The translations under genes and the position numbers were made by a program. A stretch of DNA of 64,000 nucleotides from Sphaerolaimus hirsutus (lineage: Eukaryota; Nematoda; Chromadorea; Monhysterida; Sphaerolaimidae): positions 310,001-374,000 of the forward strand of contig OZ038451.1 in the NCBI GenBank assembly GCA_964036195.1, in the 5' to 3' direction. Below, in pieces: positions 42,494 to 53,884 of the stretch (position 1 is the stretch's first letter; the number at the start of each line of letters is the position of its first letter). The notes under the pieces were generated by a model that was given only the letters and a program-made list of their open reading frames with translations, did no database searches and had not been told where the DNA came from.

Positions 42494-45400
42494 CTCTGTG
42501 GTGCTCCAATCTGACCTTCCCCTGTCAGGAAGTCTTTTGGTGTCAGTACTCTGAGGCTCTTCACATCACCATAGATGTAAGAGATTGGCCTGCTGTTGAT
42601 CACTGCCTCAACTTCTGGCAGAAGTGTCAACAATTCTTGCAGGGTTAACATTCTGTGCCCCACAGCTGCCTTGAAATGTTTCTTGGTGATACTCACCATT
42701 CTCTCATAGACTCCTCCCTGCCATGGTGCCATAGGAGTAGTCATGTTCCACTGAATTTGTTGCTGTGAGCAGTAAGTCTGTACTGCTCCACTTTTGACCA
42801 TTTCTGACCATTCCTTTCCAGTATTGATGGCCTTGTCAGTGCTTGTGCTGAGCACTTTCTCTGTCAATTTGAATTGCGTTGCATTGTCTGAAATCACTGC
42901 CTCAGGCTTTCCACGCCTGGCGATGAATCTCCTGACTGCGTTCAGGAATTCCTGTGCTGTCATGTCCAGCACACTTTCCAGGTGAACTGCACGTGTCACC
43001 ATACATGTGAACAAACAGATCCACATTTTCCTGTGATCTTTGTCCACTTTGTACCAAACTGGTCCCAAATAATCCAAGCCCGTGTACTGGAACGGTCTGG
43101 CTCTCTGAACTCTGGTTTCTGGTAAATCTGGCATTGGTGGAAGCTGGTACGGCTTCGCTCCCAATTTCTTACAGGTTGGGCAGGTTTTGGTTACATTGTA
43201 GATCACCCGTCTGCCCTGTGTAATCCAGTACTTTTGTCTGATCGCTGCCAATGTGTGTTGCACTCCTGCGTGCATCAACTTCTCATGCTGGTTTCTGACA
43301 ATCAGCTGAGTCACTGTAGCCTTTGCTGGCAACAGTATGAGTGGCACTGTGACCTCCTGTGGGTCTGTATGCTCCATTCTGCCGTGGCACTTCAGGATTC
43401 CATCCTGATGCATTTGCACATTGAGCCATTTGATCAACTGCTGTTCTGCAGCTGTTTTCTTGCCATTCTGGCTGCCTTTGCTATGGTCTGTTGCCAGAAT
43501 CTCTGCCACTCCTTTGTAATGATTTTGTTGCGTCACTTTGATCCAGTATCTCAACGCAATCTCTCTCTCTTTAATACTAATAATTCCCTGTGGTTTTATT
43601 GTACCACATATACTTTCCATGATTTCTGACAATCCATTCTGACTGTCATTTTTGCTGCGCCTTTTGTGCATCTGTCGCACAAATCTCATCACGTATACTG
43701 TTGCATCCAGTAACTTTGTCAGTGATGAGAATCTCTGAATCTCAATTCCCAATGGATTGCTTTGCTTGCTTTCATCAGCTTGCACATTGCTGGCATCTGG
43801 GTCACTGACCACTTGCTGTGTGGCGCCCAGGTAAATTGGACTGGCTTTTGGGAACTTGAGCTCTTCTTTCTTGATTTCTGCCATTACTTCTGGCGTAACT
43901 GGCTCCACTTTCGGCTCTGACCACTCTCCAGTCATTAGCCATTCTGGCCCCTTCCACCACAGGTTACTGCCTTCCAACTCTGATATATTCATGCCTCTTG
44001 TGGCCATGTCAGCTGGGTTCTCCAGTCCTGTGATGTGTCTGATGTGCATGTTCTCTGTCTCGCTCTGAATTTTCTTGATTTCATCCAATCTGTTCTTGAC
44101 AAAACATGCCAGTGGCTTCGCTGTTGTTAACCATTTCAGACAACAGGTTGAATCTGACCATACAACTGTTTGACTGAATTTGACGTCCTTGAGCTCTTTG
44201 TGAATAAACTTTGACATTCTGCTGCCGATCAACATTGCTAACAACTCCAGCCGTGGAATTGTCACTTCTGGTTTCTTTGGAGCGAGTCTCAATCTGGAGT
44301 ACAGCAGGCTTGATGTGCCGCTGTCATTTTCTGTTTTCTGGCATATGTATGCCGCTGCGCCGTATGCCATTGCTGAGGCATCAACGAAAATGTGCAGTTG
44401 TGCATCTGCACTACTCTGATAATTCAGATTTCTGTTGAACTTGATCTGTCCAACCTTGAGCAATTCTATCTCTAATTGCTGCCAAATTGCTGTCTGTTCC
44501 TCAGACAGGGGGGTATCCCACTCTTTGGCACTTGGTCCTGAATGCCATAATGTTTGCAAAAATCTCTTTGCTGGCAGTAGGACAGGACTGACTAGTCCCA
44601 TTGGATCAAAACATCCCGCAGTCACCTTTGCAACTGTCCTTTTCGTGGGAAGTTTGATTTTCTGGTCAGTTTCTGATAATTGTGATTGCTGAACTGTCTT
44701 TGGCGTTTTCAGCCACATCTGGTCGCTTTCTGTGTCCCATTTCATTCCTAGGACTGTTGTGACAATTTCCTTGGCCACATCTGACTCTGCCAATTGCCAA
44801 GTAAAGCTCTTATTGTTGCTGTTCCATTCTCTCAGATTCATCTGTGCCTCTGTGAACAGCACTTTGGATTCCTGGTACAATTCGATTGCTTTTTGCACTG
44901 TTTCCACACTGAGGATCAAATTATCCACATACAGATTTTCATCGATCAACTTTGCATTCTCTGTGCCAGCTTGATTCAGGTGGTATCTGACTGTCAGCGC
45001 CAGCAGCGCTGGGCTGCAGATTATACCAAATGGTACTCTGGCAAATCTGTAAATCTGAATGTTGTCCTCCATGGATGGTTTCGTGGGATCCTTGTACCAC
45101 AGAAATCTTGTCACATCTCTGTCACTATCCTGCAGACTAATCTGCAGAAACGCTTTCTCTATGTCTGCAACCAGGGCGATTCCATGCAACCGGTATCGCA
45201 TCAGCATCCCTACCAGCTGTGGTAGTATCACTGGACCGCGGTACATGCACTCATTCAAGCTTGGCATGCCTGGCGGTTTTGCTGAGGCATCATATACCTC
45301 TCTGACCTTTGTGGTAGTTTTCTCTGGCGTTATCACTGGTTGATGAGGCAATATATGGAACTTTCTGCCATCCATAATATCCTCTTGGACTTTTTCAATC

Positions 45401-47562
45401 ACTCCTTGCTCCTCTTGTGCTTTCATGATTGCCTGAATTTTCTCCAGTAATTCTGGGTCTCTCTTGAGCCTGTTGGTGAGGTATCTGAACCTCTTGAACG
45501 CCATTGCTTTGTTATCTGGGAGTTCATGCAAATTTGGCTTGTACATGAACTTAACAGAGTACCGTCCATCTGGGTTTCTCTGTACACTCTCATTGAATTG
45601 CTTTATGGCCTCATCATCCTCGACGAGGTCTGGCTGGTCCATTATGCCAATGGTATCCAGTCTATCCATGTCTTTGACATTCGGTACAGGAGCAATTGAC
45701 AACGGTGCTTCCTCGTACCACTTTTCTCTCTGAATTTGATGCACAATTGTGTTGACCACCACCGGATATGCGCCATCCGTGGTCCATTGATTTCTGTTGC
45801 TCGTCAGCTGCCCACCTCCCATCAGCAATCCCAATTCTGATGGAATCACATACAATCCTGACGGAAGTCTGGTGGTGCTGGTGTTTCTGGACATCAAGTC
45901 CCAGAAATAATTCAAGCCCACTATAATGTCTGGCTTGAACTTGCACTCTGTCCCTTTTTCTTTGGGAATTCTGTCTGCAAAGTAACTCTCATCCGGGAAG
46001 TACTTCTGCAGGTACTTTTCGTGCTGTTCTGACACAGGCACTTTGACTTGTTCTGTGGTCAACGTCGGGACCACATCAGCCACCATATCAACTTTCTGGC
46101 CATTTCTGAGCCACATTCTGAATTCCACTTGCTGTACTACTTTATAGTGCGGCTTTTCATTTCCAAATGTGTACACCTGGATGTGGTGTTCACCTGTACT
46201 CTTCAAATTGAGTTTCTTGGCCACTTTCTCTGACATGTACGTTCCCTGGGATCCTGTGTCCAGGAACGCTTGAATCTGTAGTGGTGGCTGTTCAGGCTCC
46301 ATCTCTGTATCCATTTCTGAAGCCTCAATCACGGTTCTGGCTGTCATCAGCATTGACATATTCCTGTTTACTGACAGGTTCACTGACATATTTTGTTGCT
46401 TTGTATTTGGTTCTGTAACCACTGTGCTGGATATGGTTTCTGTCTCTACCATTTCTGGTCCAGCTTCTTTCACAGTGACACAATTCACTGTGGCCTTTCT
46501 CTGTTGGCTCTGTGCTGGTCGACCTGCCATCGGCACAGACTTTCTGCCATTGTTTGCTGATTGCTGGCCACTCTGTTGACCATTTGGATTGAATGCTGGA
46601 ATTTGCCGTCCAGCGTTTCCATTGCTATTGTCTCCAAATTTCTCTGGGCACACCGCAGTGTGGTGCCTATTGGACTTGCAATAGAAGCAACTTCTCGTAA
46701 ATTGACATTGATTCATGTAATGCCCTTTCTGCAGGCATCTCAGGCATTGCTCTGCCTTTGACAAAATCACTCTCCTTTCTCTGGCAGTTTTGAACTCTGG
46801 ACACTTATCATTAAAGTGTAATTGCTGTGTGTCATTGCAGAACACACACGGCCTCCCAGGATTCATGAATCCAGCCTGTGGTGCACTCTGACCATTCTGG
46901 ATCACAGACATGCTCCCTGTGCTGGTCCTTGGGTTCTCTGGCCCTCTGAATCGATTCCCATTGCCTTGGAATCGATTATTGAATTGCTGTGCGCGTGGAT
47001 TATTCCCGAATCCCTGGCGCGATTGCTGAACTGGTGCCTCAGTTTGCTGTGCATGCTGTACAGCCTCACTGAGCGCTAGCTGCTTGCCAAACAGCTTTCT
47101 GAATATCTCCACCGTCAAGGCTTCCTCAGTTCCCTGTTCCTTCTGGATTTCTCTGAGAACCTCGGGTGGCACTTTCTGTTGTAGCTGGCTCAACAGCATT
47201 GGATGTTCCACTGATTCACCCAGTGACTCGAACTGCTGGAGCAGCCTTTCAATTGCATCAAACAAAATTCTCATATCCTGACAGGTATTCCTGGCCTGTC
47301 GCAGTTTCATTATATTGTTCATCAGCATGTTTCTGACCACAAATGGCTTGTCATATCTCTTCTTGAGCATTGCAATTGCAGGTGCGTAATTCTCTGCGGT
47401 CACACTCAATCCACTGATCATGCAGAATGCTGAACCCTTCAGCAAACTCCTCAAGTACGAGAACTTGGAAATGTCCTCCAAATCTGCCCGATTGTGAATG
47501 TGGGATTCGAACATTTGCCACCATGATCGAAATTTGACAATTTCCCCAGAAAACTGTTCCAC
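42340..47562 (-). CDS. pol: copy B: BEL/Pao gag-pol polyprotein (1740 codons open)
   Basis: Order on the minus strand: DUF1759-type Gag (1-160), three zinc knuckles (Cys clusters at 239-254, 273-286 and 292-305), retropepsin-like DUF1758 protease with DTG at 435-437, reverse transcriptase (ADIEKAFLQ at 799-807; FGIICSPALL at 845-854; YVDN at 878-881 in place of YVDD), RNase H (FVDASAMAYGAAAY; SDSTCCLKWL), then integrase with H2C2 (HAGVQHT ... CPTCKKLG) and D, D, E in LDYLGP, ISDNATQF and WQGGVYERMV. The frame runs out in the DUF5641 region at APQRWRWRR because of a 20-bp gat/gag-type expansion. The natural start is further upstream (47784 or beyond) but stops intervene. Largely readable but not an intact element. 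Confidence 0.9.
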   Translation of the reverse strand: MEQFSGEIVKFRSWWQMFESHIHNRADLEDISKFSYLRSLLKGSAFCMISGLSVTAENYAPAIAMLKKRYDKPFVVRNMLMNNIMKLRQARNTCQDMRILFDAIERLLQQFESLGESVEHPMLLSQLQQKVPPEVLREIQKEQGTEEALTVEIFRKLFGKQLALSEAVQHAQQTEAPVQQSRQGFGNNPRAQQFNNRFQGNGNRFRGPENPRTSTGSMSVIQNGQSAPQAGFMNPGRPCVFCNDTQQLHFNDKCPEFKTARERRVILSKAEQCLRCLQKGHYMNQCQFTRSCFYCKSNRHHTAVCPEKFGDNSNGNAGRQIPAFNPNGQQSGQQSANNGRKSVPMAGRPAQSQQRKATVNCVTVKEAGPEMVETETISSTVVTEPNTKQQNMSVNLSVNRNMSMLMTARTVIEASEMDTEMEPEQPPLQIQAFLDTGSQGTYMSEKVAKKLNLKSTGEHHIQVYTFGNEKPHYKVVQQVEFRMWLRNGQKVDMVADVVPTLTTEQVKVPVSEQHEKYLQKYFPDESYFADRIPKEKGTECKFKPDIIVGLNYFWDLMSRNTSTTRLPSGLYVIPSELGLLMGGGQLTSNRNQWTTDGAYPVVVNTIVHQIQREKWYEEAPLSIAPVPNVKDMDRLDTIGIMDQPDLVEDDEAIKQFNESVQRNPDGRYSVKFMYKPNLHELPDNKAMAFKRFRYLTNRLKRDPELLEKIQAIMKAQEEQGVIEKVQEDIMDGRKFHILPHQPVITPEKTTTKVREVYDASAKPPGMPSLNECMYRGPVILPQLVGMLMRYRLHGIALVADIEKAFLQISLQDSDRDVTRFLWYKDPTKPSMEDNIQIYRFARVPFGIICSPALLALTVRYHLNQAGTENAKLIDENLYVDNLILSVETVQKAIELYQESKVLFTEAQMNLREWNSNNKSFTWQLAESDVAKEIVTTVLGMKWDTESDQMWLKTPKTVQQSQLSETDQKIKLPTKRTVAKVTAGCFDPMGLVSPVLLPAKRFLQTLWHSGPSAKEWDTPLSEEQTAIWQQLEIELLKVGQIKFNRNLNYQSSADAQLHIFVDASAMAYGAAAYICQKTENDSGTSSLLYSRLRLAPKKPEVTIPRLELLAMLIGSRMSKFIHKELKDVKFSQTVVWSDSTCCLKWLTTAKPLACFVKNRLDEIKKIQSETENMHIRHITGLENPADMATRGMNISELEGSNLWWKGPEWLMTGEWSEPKVEPVTPEVMAEIKKEELKFPKASPIYLGATQQVVSDPDASNVQADESKQSNPLGIEIQRFSSLTKLLDATVYVMRFVRQMHKRRSKNDSQNGLSEIMESICGTIKPQGIISIKEREIALRYWIKVTQQNHYKGVAEILATDHSKGSQNGKKTAAEQQLIKWLNVQMHQDGILKCHGRMEHTDPQEVTVPLILLPAKATVTQLIVRNQHEKLMHAGVQHTLAAIRQKYWITQGRRVIYNVTKTCPTCKKLGAKPYQLPPMPDLPETRVQRARPFQYTGLDYLGPVWYKVDKDHRKMWICLFTCMVTRAVHLESVLDMTAQEFLNAVRRFIARRGKPEAVISDNATQFKLTEKVLSTSTDKAINTGKEWSEMVKSGAVQTYCSQQQIQWNMTTPMAPWQGGVYERMVSITKKHFKAAVGHRMLTLQELLTLLPEVEAVINSRPISYIYGDVKSLRVLTPKDFLTGEGQIGAPQRWRWRRTKMQTKMENLCPEWITQRNCRNIGRQPSKLWISSGTCGIKSISRA

Positions 47563-48120
47563 TTCCAGTTTCTGTAATTTGACGCTCTTTGCAGTAGTTG
47601 CATTGGTTGAACTGGCTCACTGAACAGCTCCCTGAGCTGTTAGAGCCATCTGAGAAGCCATTTGCTGTATGAATGCTGTATTGACCTCATACATGGTACT
47701 TCTGCTCAGTTGCTGGATCATGTCTTGCAACTCTTCAATGTACACATTCATGGCTGCAATTCTCTGTGTCACCAAGTCTGACATATTTGCGTATTAATCA
47801 TATGAGTCTTGGTACAACTTTTGTTCTTGTTCCAATTGATCAGGATCGTCAATGTCCTTGACTATGTCTCTCCATGCGTCAAATTGAGTTCTCACTGTAC
47901 TCATTGCACCCTCCAATTTTGCACCCTCCTGTTTGATAGATGCAATCACTCTTCTCATTTATGTTCTCTTCTCATCCTTTGATGCCTCCGCATACACTTC
48001 CTGATCATACTTTGCAAATTCTATTTGAAATCTGCTGTCCACCCTGTGCTTTGCTGGCCCCAGGGTCTTCCTGATGTTTTTGCTGATGACAATTTCCTTC
48101 ACTGTTTCTCTTTATGGTGT
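47563..48120 (-). pseudogene. gag: gag N-terminal region with in-frame stops
   Basis: The frame of the gag-pol ORF continues upstream as protein-like sequence: SSTNATTAKSVKL after a TGA (47617-47619), MSDLVTQRIAAMNVYIEEL (start 47784) after a TAA (47794-47796), MRRVIASIKQEGAKLEG after another TAA (47959-47961), and KTLGPAKHRVDSRFQIEF before that. At least three stops separate similar-looking coiled-coil segments, so the N-terminus of Gag is dead in this copy unless stops are read through. Confidence 0.65.
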
Positions 48121-50395
48121 GTCGCCTGTGACTCTTGTGACGCTTCTCTGCGCCTTTGTGTGCACTTCTCTGTGCACCACAGATTTGTTGTGCCACACAC
48201 AATACCAATGCAGTCCTACAGGCCCCTGACGTGTTCTCACGCGTTGACCTTTACTGCACTGGCACCAGGTGTGTTCCTAAAGCCCCTGACGTGATTGTTT
48301 ACACGCGTTGACTTCAACACACCAGCCAAATCCCACTGGACAATTCTCTGCCCAGCAGTGTGCGCCCAAAGAGGGTCCGTACACACGAGTGTGCGCCTGA
48401 AGGTCCGTACACACTCTTTCTGAGCGCTCTGGCGCTCTTTCTGGCACGCCTGTGTGCCCCGTGACCACGCCGACCACTTGCTTCTGAGCGGCTCATGTGC
48501 CGCTGTGCGCAGTGCGCTGCGCTTGCTGTGTCGCCTGTGACACGTTTCTGTGCACTCTGGTGCACTTTCTGATTCTGGCAGTGTTTCTGTACACTGCTCT
48601 GCTATTGCGCCTGTGCAATGCAGAATTCTGGCACTTTTGTGCTGTCTGATCTGATGGTACCGAGCAGGCACAGCGTGTATATTTGATGGGAGCTCCGCAA
48701 AGCCCCTACACGCTACCAAGTATCCTAATACTTGGTTTTCAAATCCACTCTCTGTCAGCTACAGCCCTCTGTCAGCTACAGCCCTTTGTACACTGATACC
48801 CCTACTTTTGCACTTCCGAGGTATGAGTCCACCCTAACCCAGTGGAGCGAGGGACCTCCGTGAATGCCCAAAAAACAGCCCTTTGACTAGCGTGGCTCTG
48901 TGGCGATCCTGTGTCTGTCAGATCACCCTCCCTTGGCATAGGAAGGACATGCAAGTGGTCACTGGCGTCCGGATGTCTGTTGACCACCGTCTGACAATGA
49001 CACCCTGTCAAATGCCGGTGCCGCCCAGTAGGGTTGGGGAACCGAACCAACCCAAACCGAACCGAACCAAGAACCAAGCACTATTTTGGAACCGAGAAAC
49101 GAGAAACGAGAACCGGAACCAGCTTGAGAACTGAACCAGAACCGAGAACCGGCACTTATACCCGGAACTGAAGTAAATACCCAAAAGAACCAAAATTTTC
49201 TAGGAATCTTAAAGTTTTTAAAAAGCGTTTTTTCAACACCTACATCTAAGCCTTTAAACAGCAGCTGAACATCTTGGTGTGTGTTCAGAATTGCAAAATT
49301 CATCTGTTTGCAAATTGATTGCGCGGGAGCGTGTAATTTCACATATACTCCAGCGACATTACACCCTACCATGAAATCTACCATATCCCACCTGAATAAA
49401 AGAACAAACATAAAAATATTTCATCATATTTATCAAAATTCTTTGATAAATATGATGAAATGTTTTATGTATGTTCGTTTATACAGATGGGATATGGTAG
49501 ATTTCATTGTAAGGTGTAATGTCGCTGCAGTATACACATTATCACTGGTAGTAGTTTTCATTGGTTTTGTGGCAGTTTTAACCGTAGTTGGCAAAAGTTA
49601 TTTATGTTTGTACTCAAAATAATATGGTACTCACTTGCGTACTACCTTTATACATTTACGTTTCCCCCAGAAAAAAATACCAGTACTCATTTACTCGTGT
49701 ACTTTTTGAAAGTACATGAGTACAGAAAATGTATTTTTGCTTTTACACTTTTTTAAATACCAGTATTATTATAACAACTCTGATTTCTGCATTCTACCAT
49801 GAAATGATAAGCTGTGATATGCTCCTGTAGTATGAAATATCCAACCAATGTACTTACACATGTAAACTTAGGTATATTGTTTTTCTGTTGTTCAGCCGAT
49901 TATTACCCGATACACGGTTATTTTATTACCCGGAACCGAAATTTTGATCATTTTAGAACCGAAAGAACCAAACCGGAACCGAGTTTAAGAACCGAACCGA
50001 GAACCGGAACCAAAAATTTTCAGGAACCGAGAACCGATACCCGAACCAAAATCTTTTGGAACCGAGAACCAAGAACCGGAACCGAAAATTTTGAAATTCC
50101 CAACCCTACTGCCCAGCCTCTAGCACCTTGCCAGAGCACTGGTGAAAGCTGCCTGAAATCCTGACAGGCTTGTCAGAACTCCAGTGTCCTCCGCGCGTGA
50201 GCGTAGAACCGCTCCCAGGATGTAGACAGGAGTGCCGTGACTTTGGCACAATGCTGTCTGCAAATCAACTGCCAACGCTCAGCCAAGGCCAATTGATGTT
50301 CAGCGGGACTTTTGAAGTTCTGCCAACTGCCGCACAATGTTCGTTCCAGCTTGGTGATAGCACAATGTCATGCAATCACCCTGCTTGCTGCGCCA
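48121..50395 (-). other. BEL/Pao 5' leader, with primer-binding-site candidate
   Basis: Between LTR4 and gag. TGGCGCAGCAAGCAGGG, read on the minus strand from 50395, directly abuts the LTR and is placed like a tRNA primer-binding site. GC-rich sequence around 48200-48720 has repeats of ggtccgtacacac and gtgcgcc. It holds the hAT-like insertion 49029-50108. No coding sequence recognised. Confidence 0.6.
49029..50108. mobile_element. hAT-like element with gaaccgaaccg subterminal repeats
   Basis: Ends TAGGGTTGGG and CCCAACCCTA. Flanks ccgcccag (49021-49028) and ctgcccag (50109-50116) match at 7 of 8. Both ends are packed with gaaccgagaaccgg units. The middle contains an inverted pair of tatttcatcatatttatcaa and remnants of a CAGAGTTG-family element (49620-49785). 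No transposase. Related to 61481-62670. Confidence 0.8.
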
Positions 50396-51668
50396 TGTGA
50401 TGAAGCCACCGAAGTCAGCGTCTTCTACCACTGAATTCGGCAACTATAAGACCGTAGTGAGAGACGGCCTTTAGAGTGGTTTGATTTCCCGTTGTAGCCA
50501 AACGTCCACTTGTCGACAGCCAAGTTGAGTTTATTTTGTGGTTGTGTGTTGAAAGGGGTTTCGAGATTGTTTCAGGTACTTTATTTGATCAGATGCAGCT
50601 TAAATACAAAAGCGCAAAGTTAGCGAGCTTCCTAGTCGACGTTTCTATTGCTAACTTATTTTCTGGGTCGGGACTTGGGTCATAAGACTGAAGTAAAAAC
50701 TTCCAAAGTTGCTAATACATGGAAATTATGTATAAAGCATGGCTACAATAATTTCCTAAATTCAAATGCACAAATAAAACACAAATGCAACAATAAAACA
50801 CATTTAGCTGAAACAGTTGGCTTATATTGCATGTGTGTACATTCAGATACTTATGGTAAAGAAATACCAGGTACAAATTGGGTTAATAGAAAAACTATTA
50901 ATCTTGTGAGGCGCGAAGTCCGCAAACTCGGCCGATTTACTAATCTGTTTCAATTTATCAGAAAACATTGACACACTTTGGAAACTAATATGTTAGAGTT
51001 GGGAATTGTAAATAGCAATGTAAATGTTCCTAATGACGTAAATAGAGCAGGGTATATTCATTGTAATAATAATCACTTCCTGAAAACGTATATTTGATGA
51101 TTAGCAAATTGGGACTTATTCGAGGTAAATGGGTATAATAATTGAGCAGGGTTAATATAACGTATTTGATATAATTTGAGCAGGGTATTTACCATCAATG
51201 TCAAAGTATTAAAATTATAAAGCATTGCAAGGCTATAATAATTATGCCTACGCGAAGGGCTTGGTAAATACGTACCGTAAATGCTAGTTACATACAGGGC
51301 ACCATTTCTTTATTAGGACGCTGGCCTAAGTAAATACGTAGAACATAAATAATTACAAGATTTGAGTTTCCCAAATTGCAAGCAAACCATGTAAATGTAT
51401 ATATAGTAATAATCAGAAAATTATGGCGAATCGAATGAGCCTAATTTCATGTTCATAAACCCAATAATAACTTATTTGTCCTTTTAACTGAAATATTTCA
51501 GATTAACATATCAAAAACTTATAAAACACTTTCCTAATCAGATATTCTCCATGGATAAATAATATAGTGCAGGAAATATAAATGTGCAAATAAATAAATG
51601 GGACAAAATGAACCTAATTATCAAATCTCTGTATTTCTTTATCCATCCATCTTGCCACGGTCAACACA
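50396..51668 (-). repeat. BEL/Pao LTR4 (5' LTR)
   Basis: TGTGATGAAGCC to TCAACACA, 1273 bp, followed by gaaaa (51669-51673), matching the 5-mer before LTR1. Its variants are LTR1-like almost from its left edge, so it belonged to copy A although it now stands next to the sequence continuous with copy B. Confidence 0.85.
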
Positions 51669-53000
51669 GAAAACGTATTTCTGATATTCCATTATACAGG
51701 TGTTTTGAAGGCATGGAATGGATAAAAGGGTGAAATAGGCAAAAAATAGAGAAACATGGCCAAAAATGTGAATTTAGTATAATTTATAGCCATAAAGACT
51801 AGAAATAGGTTTATTTGATGTTGAAATTGGTTAAAAATATGAAAATTTGTGATTGTGATTTAGAAAAGTGGGCAAAATTTTCAAAAATACTCACCTTCAC
51901 GTTTTTAAGCAGAAAAAGTATGTGTACTCACGTTTTACTCATGAGTAAAAGTAAAAAATTACTTAATGTTTCCTGTACTCAGGGGGTGAGTAGAAAATAA
52001 ATACTTTATGTTTATGTATACTTTGAAATTTTTTTCAGTACTTTTAACAACTCTGGTATGAATTGCACTATTTTTAACAAAAACAGGGCAGCCTCCCATA
52101 AAATACCTAGCCCCTCAAATTATCCCTCCTGCATGAATTACCTACCGCCTTGAGTTATCCCCCTGCGTGAATTACCTAATGCCTTGAATTTCCCTCCCGT
52201 GTGAATTACCTATCCCTTTGAATTATCCCCCATGTGAATTACATATCCCCTCAAATCACCCCCCTCCCCCGCATGAATTACCTATCCCCTCAAATTATCC
52301 CCTCGTGAATTATCCATCAACTTGAATTATCACCCCACGTGAATTACCCGTCTCCTCGAATCACCCCCCCCCTCCCGCGTGAATTACTCATCCCCTCGAG
52401 TTATCCCCCCCATGAATTATCCATCTCCTCGAAATTATCCCCCTATGAATTATCCATCTCCTCGAATTATCCCACCATGTGAATTACCCATCCCTGTGAC
52501 TTATCCCCCTGTGGTTAACCCATCCCCTCGAATTACCCCCCCCCCCACCCCGTGAAGTACCCATCCCCTCACATTGCCCCCCTGCGTGGATAACCATCCC
52601 ATCGAGTTATCCCACCTGTGTGAATTACCCATCCCCTTGAATTACCCCCCCCTGTGTGAATTACCCATCCCCTTGCAGTAACCCTGCATGTGAATTACCT
52701 GCCCCTTGAATTATCCTCCCTGCATGAATGAATTATCTACCTCCTCACAGTAAACCCCCAAGGTGGGTGAATTACCTACACTCTCAAATTACCCCCCAAG
52801 TGAATGAATTATACTTGGCAGACATCACACTTAGTATGAAAACCTACCATAACACATCTGAGTGATGAACCAAAAATTATCCAGTTTTTTAATCATAATA
52901 TTTAGTTTTTACTATGGAATAATTAATTATGAATAATTACAAAATTTATCACAAGATTGTATTCATTAAATTTAGGTAGGCTTCCATACTCAGTGTGCTG
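51669..53000. repeat. inner segment of the left palindrome arm
   Basis: Reverse complement of about 53690-55025. Landmarks: ataaaatacctagcccctc mirrored near 54600, and acttggcagacatcacactt near 52812 mirrored near 53875. Contains the right half of hAT-like beta (to 52055). Confidence 0.8.
52090..52805. repeat. degenerate tandem repeat, gaattacccatcccctcgaa units
   Basis: About 20 imperfect units of roughly 35 bp with gaattac, catcccctcgaattatcc and C runs. Mirrored with opposite strand bias at 53885-54600. Confidence 0.8.
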
Positions 53001-53689
53001 TTAACATAACACACAATCACTAGAACTATCTAATTCTGAAATTTCAATGCTGTACCTTTGTATACTTTGATGTAATCAATTTTACGACATAATTTTATGT
53101 CATCATTTCATGTCAAATGGCACTGAGCTGTAATCCCCGCTTTATGTCTGCCAAGTATGCCTCCTTCCTCAAATTACCCCCCCCCATGTGGTTGATTACC
53201 GACCTACTGGAACTATCCCCCCACATGTAGGGTTCAAATGATATGACTTTTCGATATCAATATTCAATATTTATTTATTTATTTTTCAAAAAGTTTTATA
53301 AAATTATCATTATTTAAGTAGTTATTTATTTGACATCAAACTTTTGTTGTTGACGTAAAATGTTTGATGTAAAATGTTGATGTAAAATGTGTAAATTTTG
53401 ACGTAAAATAAAAAAAACTTATTAAAAAATAATTACTTTCTTTATTTTTTAGAACATTACACACAAATACTAGAACTATTTAATTCTGAAATTTTTATAC
53501 TGTACCATTTCTATTTTGATGTAATCAATTTTACAGCATAATTTTATGTCATCATTTCACGTCAAACGCCACTGAGCTGTAATCCCGGCTTAACACCTAG
53601 TATGGAAACCTACCATCACCCATCTGAATAATGAATCAAAAATTAAACAGTTTTTCATCATCATATTTCATTTTTAACACACCCAGCGG
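53001..53689. other. spacer of the large palindrome
   Basis: Holds a diverged direct repeat (actagaactatctaattctg at about 53020 and its relative near 53470, each running to cactgagctgtaatcccgc). Between them are a short ccccc-rich piece like the flanking tandem repeats and several tgatgtaaaatg units (53345-53400). No gene. Confidence 0.6.
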
Positions 53690-53884
53690 ACAGCACATTG
53701 AGTATGGAAGCCTACCATAATTAAATGAATACAATCTTGTGATAAATTTTGTGATTATTCATAATCAATTATTCCATAGTAAAAACTAAATATTATGATA
53801 AAAAACTGGATAATTTTGGTTCATCACTCAGATGTGTTATGGTAGGTTTTCATAGTAAGTGTGATGTCTGCCAAGTATAATTCA

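Larger units (their letters stand above)
15178..52055. mobile_element. hAT-like element beta, split by the BEL/Pao complex
   Basis: Left end catagttgttaaaatg at 15178 and right end acttttaacaactctg at 52055, target duplication gtatgaat (15170-15177 and 52056-52063). Without the 36-kb BEL/Pao insertion (15318-51668 plus a 5-bp duplication) it is about 520 bp, the same as its mirror copy at 54644-55163. Confidence 0.75.

Noticed and set aside
32814-47281. Plus-strand frames of 60-160 codons across the BEL/Pao copies
   Set aside because: They are antisense shadows of the gag-pol-env coding strand and recur at homologous positions in both copies.
39379-50395. Copy B as an intact, active BEL/Pao element
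   Set aside because: Although 5.2 kb of gag-pol is open, the frame is shifted before env, gag's N-terminus has stops, the 5' leader holds a 1.1-kb insertion, and its LTRs are not a matched pair.
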